NCBI GenBank assembly: GCA_030407085.1
Contig: CM059585.1
Span: forward strand, 99,728,501 to 99,792,500
Source of the DNA: Trichopria drosophilae
Lineage: Eukaryota > Arthropoda > Insecta > Hymenoptera > Diapriidae
Direction of reading: 5' to 3'
DNA length: 64,000 nt
The translations under genes and the position numbers were made by a program. The notes below the pieces were generated by a model, which was given only the letters and a program-made list of their open reading frames with translations, made no database searches and was not told where the DNA came from. This document shows positions 58,301 through 64,000 of the stretch, piece after piece (position 1 is the first letter of the stretch; every line of letters begins with the position of its first letter).

Positions 58301-61300
58301 ATCATTAATTTCCTGTATGAAAAAGATTTTTTCTTGTTTTTTCATGTTTTTATTTGGTAATAACTTGTTTTAAGTATATAAATAAATAAATCTTGTTAGT
58401 TCAAATGATAGACAATTAAATAAGCTTTGATTAAAAAAGAGCCAGTGAATCAGTTGAATAGTTTTTTTTAAATCGTGCATATTGTTTTGAAAAACATAGT
58501 TTTGAGAAAAACGCGTTTAAAGTTTTTGTTAAAGATAAATAACTCAGACCTAAGACTTTAAGAGCACAAGAAATATTTTCGATTCAAGCAAAAAAACAAA
58601 AATTTGTTTACCCTCTGATGGAGGCGATCCTCTTAATTATTTTATAAAGTAAATAAAGTTTTTAAGTAATATTGATAAAAATATTTGTATTGTTTGTTTT
58701 TCATTTTAATTTTCTTGTATTTTATTTCGTCTTATCGAGTTTTATATATTAAACATGAAATTAATCTTCGTTAATAATTTTCACTTCACCATGCGCCATT
58801 TTTGAAAATACTGATTTAGTTATTTTTCTTATTAGAAATATCTCAAATTTCGGTGTAGCCGAGTGGTGAGCGCACTTGACTCAAGCCTTGAGGTCCGGTG
58901 TTCGATCCCCGACAAAGACGAACGCTTTTTTTCTTTCTTGTCATTTAATTTTTTTTTTGTAAAATGAAATAGAATTCTTCTACAGGACAATCTAGTATAG
59001 GTTATTTTTTCTTATAATTACTTTTTGCATGTATTTACAATTGAAGTAATTTGATACATATTTATCCTAGACAAATTACGGAAATAATAAAGGACAATCA
59101 ATTTTATCAGAAAACAAGGAGTAAATTCTTACCACTTCACCCTCTACCTCATTAACGGATTTAATTGAAACGTTTGTGGGAATAATTGCTATTATTGGAA
59201 AAATGGTTAGCATCTTAATGACAGGGGTTTAATACCACGTTGCGACGATAACGATTTAAAAAGTTGCTTCAGATTCAGGAAAATATAATCACGTAAATCG
59301 AATTTGTGATTGTTGGACAGCATTAAAATTAATAAATAAAATTATTACTCGATGAAAATTAATGTAATTTTTTTAAATTTGTGAATTATTAAATTATGAA
59401 AAATTACTAACCTATACAGAGTAAATTTTCATTTTGTTTTAGTAGAGAAAAAGGGAAACAGACCCCTGTAACCTGTTTTTAGACTATTTTTAGACTTATT
59501 TTTATTACTTAAGCGCTTCACAATACACGGAAAGAAATTTTAAGTAAATGCCACTGCTCAGGGAAGTAACAGCTACCGCACGATTTCTGACGAATTTCAA
59601 ATGGCGGTTAAAATTCGAAATCGTTAAAAAGAAAATTTTTATGAACAGATACAATTTTATTACACCTTTTTGAATAGTTATTCATAATTTTCCGACTATG
59701 TAGTTATTAATAATTAATTTTAATGATCTATAAACGTTGTAGAAACGGAAAAACTTTTTTCATTCTAAAGCTGCCGTATCGAAAACAGTGCAAGATACAC
59801 TAAAAATGCACTCAAACTTTTTTGTAGAGCACAAAATTTCCTACAAAAAAGTCAGCGAGGGCCCTAGACTAAAGTTAATAACTTAACCATGAGCAACGAT
59901 GGAATATGCCTTATATTTTACAAAAGTTCCAAAATATTCATAATTAACTTGTAAGACAACATTCCAGCGTTATTTATGGATAATCTATTAACTTTAGACT
60001 AGGGCCCTCGCTGACTTTTTTTTAGGAAATTTTGTGCCCTATAAAAAAGGTTTAGTACATTTTTAGTGTATCTTGCACTGTTTTCGGTACGGAAGCTTTA
60101 GAATGAAAAAAGTAGCAGGTTTTTCCGTTTCAACAACGTTTATAGATCATTACAAATAATTATTAATAACTATATCGTCTAGAAATTATGAATAAATATT
60201 CTCACAGGTGCACTCAAACTGGATCTGTTTATAAAAATTTTCTTTTTAACGAATTCGAATTGTAATCGTCATTTCAAATTCGTCAGAATCTGTGCGGTAA
60301 CTACTACTTCCCAAAATGCTGTTGCATTAACTTCAAATTTCTTTGCGTGTAGTAAATGTAGCTTAAAAATAGTAAGTGATAAGTAATAGTTATAGGTACT
60401 AATATTTATTTAGTCTTATAATAAATAATTATTGTTGATTATAATCAACAGTAAATTAGAATAATTTCAATTTTGTAATCTATTAATAAATAACATGCCT
60501 TGATGATATTATTTCGAATCCCTATTACTTTTTTTTATTAATATTCTACCAGATTTCTATAAAATTATAACATACAGTACTACGTTTCTAGAAAAACAAA
60601 TTAAGATCAATAACCTTTGTCTTCCAAAGAATATTTGCTTGGGATGGACGAAATGGACATCTCTTCGTCATCATGCATTTAAATCCTTCAAAATTTGAAT
60701 AAACCTCGAATTTGAATAGAAAATTAGAATTCAAACGGGCGCTATTGATATTTTAATGAGGACATTAACATATGATACCAGGAGACAAAGACCTCCGAGT
60801 TGTATTAACATATTATTACAATTTAATTTTTTTAAAATAATTTGTGATATTTTGTTATATAATCTAATTTTGCCACATGAATAATAATTAGCCAACGCTT
60901 GAATTACGGCTATGCAGAAACACGTTTTCCATTGAAAATTAATTTTTTTACTACTGATAAAATCAAATACTTAATTGAAACGAAAATATAGTTGAAGAAT
61001 TTATTTTTTTGAAGATGCGTCTCAGTGATATGATTTTTTGACCCTCAAAAGTCATAATTCATACGTTACTATAGAAAATATACAATTTTGTTAACAAAAT
61101 ATGATGTAAAGAAGATTTGAAACTGAAGCTAATAAATATGAAAAACTTAACCGAAACAAATTTTTGTTAAGAGGTAACCATTAGGTTTTTAACTGTAAAA
61201 AAAAATTTTATTACAAAAATTGTAATGTTTAATAATGTTTAATATATACATAATAATAATAAATGTAAATTAAACAGTAGTCAAGAAAATGTTGACCCAC

Positions 61301-62462
61301 ACATATTTTTCCCTTGCGGTAACTAAAAATTAATAAACTGATACAGAATTTTTGATGAATGTAACTAAATATTTTCTTGTTATCGTTTCAGAAAATGACT
61401 AAATTGTAACCAAATTTTTTTGTTTTCGAGGTTGCTGATTACGAATATGGCCATAGATTTTTGAAATTCAAAATAGCGGATCCAATATGGCCGACCAAAA
61501 TGTAAAAATTTACTTGATCGAGGTGAAACGGGGTACTGGGGGGTTTTCGAGCGAATTCAAAATGACGGCCCGAAATGTAAAAAGTTATTTAACCGAAATC
61601 AGACTGAATACTAAATAATGTTACATTTTCAAGATAAAATTTAGCTGATTCAACAAGCGGTCACGAATGACGAAATTTCATAGTTCGTCTTTTACGACCT
61701 CGAAAACTGTTTTCATTTTGGCTCTCTGAAGTTTCATCTCGATGAAATAAATTTTTAAATTTCGGTCGGCCATCTTGGATCCGCCATCTTGAGTTTTGAA
61801 AATCGGAGACCAGATTCGTAATCAGCAACCTCTAAAACCTTCGAGTACCCATTTTCACCACGATGAAATAAATTTTTTAATTTTTGTCGGCCATCTTGGA
61901 TCCGCCATCTTGAATTTTGAAAATCCTGAGGTCAGATTCGTGATCAGCGACCCCGAAAACTCTCGAGTAACAAGTTTCAGCTATTTTCCGTGCAAATAAA
62001 AATGTATGTTTCAAGGGTTAAAAGTTTACTTACTTTCGTCATTTTTACTATTGTCCAAATTCCAGAGATTTATAAAAAAAATTATAAAAATTACAGTAAT
62101 TTTTACCAAAACTTATGGGAATTTTCCACATAGTCTCTAACCTTAATTTGAGATGGTAATTTTTGAGGTGTAGGTAGATGATTACATATGAAATTGTCAT
62201 GGTACCTACGAAAATGATGGAAAAAATTATAGTAACAACAAATTGTTGCATTTTTTAGTCTGTGTATGCGCACAACGATATATAACAATAGAGCATGCAT
62301 CTTAGTACTTGTATTTCGTTGAAATCTTATATTATTTCTCTCTTTCTGATCAGGGTAAACGTGGGCTGCGGTGTTGCCGAAGAACGAGTGTTATTGACCG
62401 GGCTTCACGCGGTCGCTGACATTTACTGCGAGTGCTGCAAGACCACCCTTGGGTGGAAATAT
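49284..62462 (+). CDS. Ypel: Yippee-like protein (YPEL1-4 type), 3' end outside window
   Basis: Spliced product of three exons, 85 residues before the window's last donor. It begins [10 protein letters not shown]. The Yippee zinc-binding pattern is complete as far as it goes: Cys18-X2-Cys21, X19, Gly41, X3, Leu45, X5, Asn51, X13, Gly65, X8, Cys74-X2-Cys77, X4, GWKY (82-85). Family members are about 115-120 residues, so roughly 30 C-terminal residues must lie in an exon past 64000. YPEL proteins are small, highly conserved, zinc-binding; vertebrate paralogues have been localised near centrosomes, mitotic apparatus and nucleoli, but their biochemical role is not settled. The divergent YPEL5/Drosophila Yippee branch is excluded by the [11 protein letters not shown] start. 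The start codon is the only one in frame, after an upstream TGA at 49254. Introns are 4608 and 8316 bp. Confidence 0.95.
49600..50445 (+). repeat. Large palindrome in Ypel intron 1
   Basis: GTTAGGCCACTCGTTTTT (about 49859) faces AAAACGAGTGGCCTAAC (about 49921). Pairing runs outward through AAAATTCGACAT/ATGTCGAATTTT, ATTAGTAACTAAATAATT and its partner near 50003-50020, and CATAACTCGGTTACTACTTA with its partner near 50330-50350. The right arm has an insert of about 250 bp (50025-50280) including a long T-run. The innermost ~190 bp would form a nearly perfect hairpin in the pre-mRNA. Confidence 0.8.
51062..51270 (+). repeat. Dispersed repeat, copy 2 of pair with 21405-21637
   Basis: CAGAATCTGTTATTAGATTT, TGCAACCATGAAAAACTGTA and AAGAAATCGTGTCCTCGTGA parallel the upstream copy. 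The minus frame (51095-51322) and plus frame (51155-51361) here are incidental. Confidence 0.65.
51860..52450 (+). repeat. Large palindrome in Ypel intron 1
   Basis: CCTATTTTGATTTACGGAAG (about 52022) faces CTTCCGTAAATCAAAATAGG (about 52281). Outward, GTAGTAAAATCGTA and GCTATTATTTCGGATCTACT pair with 52320-52370, and TTTTGTTTTTCGTTTC with GAAACGAAAAACAAAA (about 52411). Inward, GTGCTCAGTAGAAATA (52088) pairs with TATTTCTACTGAGCAC (52223). The centre carries one ATGGCTGATCCAATATGGC module. Confidence 0.85.
52451..52724 (-). mobile_element. Right part of a CCCTCTAAGTCCC-ended element
   Basis: The end reads GGGACTTAGAGGG followed by TTGA (52725-52728), a one-base variant of TTAA. Its complement CCCTCTAAGTCCCAAATGTG resembles the termini of the family at 15832 and 31499 (CCCTTTAAGGACCAAATGTA). 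Together with 51860-52450 it may be one larger element whose left end I could not find. Confidence 0.45.
53994..54037 (+). CDS. Ypel: Ypel coding exon 2 (residues 35-49)
   Basis: 44-bp microexon: CAG|TCC TTC CAA GGA AGT .. TTC AAC TCC GT|GTAAGT. It encodes [14 protein letters not shown] plus two bases of a Val codon (phase 2). This supplies Gly41 and Leu45 of the consensus, and the reading frame joins exon 3 exactly. Too short to appear as an open frame by itself; found by expectation from the family. Confidence 0.95.
54250..54491 (-). repeat. ATGGCGG/CCGCCAT module ending at TTAA
   Basis: CCGCCATTTTGAATCTGC and TTCAGATTCGTAATTAGCAAC belong to the dispersed module. The block ends TATAAGGG followed by TTAA (54492-54495), compatible with a piggyBac-type right end. 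The left end was not found. Confidence 0.45.
54825..54914. mobile_element. Short MITE with AGTAGTAAGATG ends, copy 2
   Basis: AAGTAGCATCAGATACGGACC at left pairs with GTCCGCATCTTACTACTT at right. The interior CCGTTACTACTTAG matches copy 1 at 22842-22945. Confidence 0.7.
56635..56790. repeat. Short palindromic element in intron 2
   Basis: AATTTAACTAAATTATGAGT then TCTGGTGACGACTAATAATT pairs loosely with the complement of CCACTAGTAACTCACCATTT then AGTTAAATGTACTAAAT. Arms about 50 bp. Confidence 0.5.
56849..57543. repeat. GAACCCA-ended block with repeated AAGAnnTCTT words
   Basis: The left GAACCCATAC and right TTTGGGTTCAT are inverted ends. Both flanks are built from degenerate repeats of AAGAGATCTT, AAGACATCTT, AAAGCTCTT and GACCTC words (for example CTCTTAAAGAGATC at 56867 and CTTTTAAAGATGTCTTTTC at 57510). 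The middle (about 57050-57360) is less repetitive and has a CTCF-like word GACGCTAGGTGGCAG at 57091-57105. Confidence 0.45.
58029..58632 (+). mobile_element. TTAA element with GAGGACCGTCTAC ends
   Basis: The left GGGGACCGTCTACATTAGGA pairs with the right end, whose complement is GAGGATCGCCTCCATCAGAG, followed by TTAA (58633-58636). The left TTAA has decayed. The left third matches 40652-40880. It is 604 bp and non-coding, probably another piggyBac-type MITE. Confidence 0.7.
58850..58922 (+). tRNA. tRNA-like sequence (pseudo-tRNA or SINE head)
   Basis: A box TAGCCGAGTGG (58856-58866) and B box GTTCGATCC (58900-58908) are separated by 33 nt as in a tRNA. GACAAAGACGAACGC and a TTTTTTT terminator-like run follow. 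Stems at the acceptor and T arm do not pair well, so a functional tRNA is doubtful. The 3' tail GACGAA plus T-run also follows the other tRNA-like sequence at 34506-34577, which suggests one SINE-like family. Confidence 0.5.
59524..60351. repeat. Large palindrome with TACACGG/CGTGTA ends, intron 2
   Basis: The outer ends are TACACGGAAAGAAATTT and AAATTTCTTTGCGTGTA. Inward, ACAGTGCAAGATACACTAAA (59787) pairs with its complement near 60067-60084, and GTCAGCGAGGGCCCTAGACT (59851) with AGACTAGGGCCCTCGCTGAC (59996). Arms are about 370 bp and the central loop only about 100 bp, so it could form an extended hairpin in the pre-mRNA. The terminal motif recurs at 27813-27926. Confidence 0.88.
61296..62017 (-). 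mobile_element. Probable piggyBac-like element carrying the CCGCCAT module
   Basis: The right end reads ATGTTTCAAGGG then TTAA (62018-62021). A possible left end is TTGA then CCCACACATATTTTTCCC near 61292. The interior holds three module units, two facing right (GGCCATCTTGGATCCGCCAT at 61768 and 61890, ~120 bp apart) and one facing left (GCGGATCCAATATGGCCGAC at 61476). Confidence 0.5.
62354..62462 (+). CDS. Ypel: Ypel coding exon 3 (residues 49-85)
   Basis: Acceptor CTGATCAG|GGTAAACGTG. The first G completes Val49, and 36 codons follow to TAT|GTAAGT, a phase-0 donor. The exon carries Asn51, Gly65, the second zinc knuckle Cys74/Cys77 and GWKY. The knuckle reads CECC, giving an extra cysteine at 76 where vertebrate paralogues, as I recall them, have Asn. 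The segment [13 protein letters not shown] has Val at residue 56 where Pro is usual in those paralogues. Confidence 0.95.
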
Positions 62463-64000
62463 GTAAGTTAAAAATTCCCGTATCATAAAATACGACTTAC
62501 CAAGTAAACGTGAGACAAAGGCGAATTCTCGCACGTGCACCGTTTATTCATCTTTTATTATAATTGCACTCTAGCCACATTAATCTCCATATAAATGAAA
62601 TGAAGAAATTGCGAACAATTTTACATACACTACGCATTGCGGGATGATCGATACATTCATTGGATGAATTTTCACCAACCAAAAAATTAACGACCTGAAA
62701 TTTTTTTGATGAAACCTTCATAGATCTAATTGTTCAAATTTCTTTTTACTTTTTTGTTTGTTTTGTTAGAAACAAATGTTTTGCCCCCCTCCTGTTTTAT
62801 TTTATTAAAGTTTAATATTTCTTCGCACCATAAAAAGTTTAAAATCATAGAAATAAACTAATTGACTTAGACTCACTAAAATATTCTTATTGCCAGTCAC
62901 TTAAATCAAACATTTAATCCTTGAAATTGTTTGTGTCGGAAATTAATTTCGTTTACAAATTTATAGAACGAGAAAATGTGTATATATAGCTAAACGTTGC
63001 TTATTTTATTATTTTATTTGTAAATCATTTGACTTTGTGGTACAAATTTCGAGTCTGTCGAAATATGATGATTTTTTAAGACAATTTGTAACTAAACTAC
63101 ATCCGTAAATCATTTGAGTAATACTTTCTCATATAAATTTATATTTCTAAACTAGGAAAAATAATAAGTACATTGAACTAATGTAAAGTTACCCAGCAGC
63201 TTATTATGGCGACACGGAACAGTTTAGCTGACTAAACGAAAGTTCGATCAACTAAATTTTAATCACTTTAATCAACTGCCGTTGTAAGAAATACTAAATA
63301 TTTAGTTCCCATGGTGTAAATCATTATATTTAATTAAGGGGAGTCAACACACTCAAAATCAATGAAACACGTCTTTAAAATTAAAAACAGTATTTCTTTA
63401 GTAAAAATTTTGACGAGGAACTCAGTGGTGTAAGATTAAAAAGTGTAAAATAGGTTCAGATATGAATCGACCTTATTAAAATAATTTTGTTTATTACATG
63501 GCAAGTTAATCTTTGTCATTTTTATTTTAAGTATTAAAATATATTTTTAAATGGGTTTTATTTTAACTTTTAAAATTCACTTTTCTTAATATTGTATATT
63601 AATTTGTTAATTTTCGCTAAAAAGGAAATCAATGTCGGTTTGACAATCGTTGAAAATCTAGCATTAATATATTTTTACTAGTCCCGTTAAAAATTAGTCA
63701 TAATAGTCTCCGCCTAACTTTAATTTTCTTCCTTACAATTCGTTAGATACATAGTGTTCTGTAATTCCAATTAGTCTTCGACTCCGCCGTAAACAAAGGT
63801 CGTTCACCTTGACGAAAATTAACTCCGTAGACTTCTAAGTATACTCTGTAAGAAAGATTGAGGAAGTTTAGTAAGAAAAAAAACACCAACTGCGTAAAAC
63901 ATAAGTCGGTGTAATGACTCCTTGATTTCTTGACGTGATCGTTAGAAACACTTAGAGGGAATCAAAACTTGAATGAATCATTTGGCGTTCACCGAACAAA
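62463..64000 (+). other. Ypel intron 3, continues past the window
   Basis: Starts GTAAGT. I searched by eye for the expected C-terminal exon (EHAFE..KYKEGKF type) and did not find it, so it should lie downstream. The sequence is AT-rich. The final ~300 bp are slightly more mixed, with no feature recognised. Confidence 0.75.

Larger units (their letters stand above)
54038..62353 (+). other. Ypel intron 2 (8316 bp)
   Basis: Starts GTAAGT and ends CTCTCTTTCTGATCAG. Contents: satellite remnant (54250-54491), short MITE (54825-54914), palindromic region (56640-56790), AAGA/TCTT-rich block (56849-57543), TTAA-type element (58029-58632), tRNA-like sequence (58850-58922), large palindrome (59524-60351) and a satellite-bearing element (61296-62017). 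The stretches 54920-56630, 58930-59520 and 60355-61290 are AT-rich with nothing recognised. Confidence 0.9.

Noticed and set aside
62463..64000. Final Ypel exon
   Set aside because: I looked for the expected EHAFE / YKEGKF-type coding sequence behind an AG acceptor and did not find it within the window.

Overview
The window looks like AT-rich nuclear DNA from an arthropod, most likely an insect. It has long gene-poor stretches, introns of 4.6 and 8.3 kb with GT..AG borders, CpG-rich DNA confined to one promoter, and many small palindromic DNA transposons. No bacterial-type operons, transposase genes or CRISPR arrays are visible. The insect order cannot be fixed from sequence alone.

Only one protein-coding gene can be defended: a Yippee-like (YPEL1-4 type) zinc-binding protein on the + strand. 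It starts in a GC-rich island (about 48880-49390). Coding exons are 49284-49385, 53994-54037 and 62354-62462. Joined, they give 85 residues matching the Yippee consensus, including both Cys-X2-Cys knuckles and the GWKY motif. The last roughly 30 residues must lie in an exon beyond the right edge.

The 48.8 kb upstream is a gene desert. It holds (i) a dense set of palindromic or terminally inverted elements, several with TTAA target duplications and CCC/GGG ends as in piggyBac-derived MITEs, others with TA duplications and CAGTAGAGTCCC ends as in pogo/Tigger-derived MITEs; (ii) a dispersed and locally tandem module of about 120 bp carrying paired ATGGCGG/CCGCCAT sites; (iii) a few repeat-free, more GC-balanced islands (about 420-960, 13230-13960, 20700-21240, 28000-28280, 32440-32900, 35980-36720) that are candidate conserved regulatory DNA; and (iv) AT-rich sequence in which I see nothing.

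The introns carry the same kinds of repeat, including three palindromes of 590-850 bp that would be transcribed as part of the pre-mRNA and could fold into long hairpins. Two tRNA-like sequences with A and B boxes are present, one of them nested inside a TIR-flanked element. Repeat-family assignments rest on hand alignment and are approximate at the edges.
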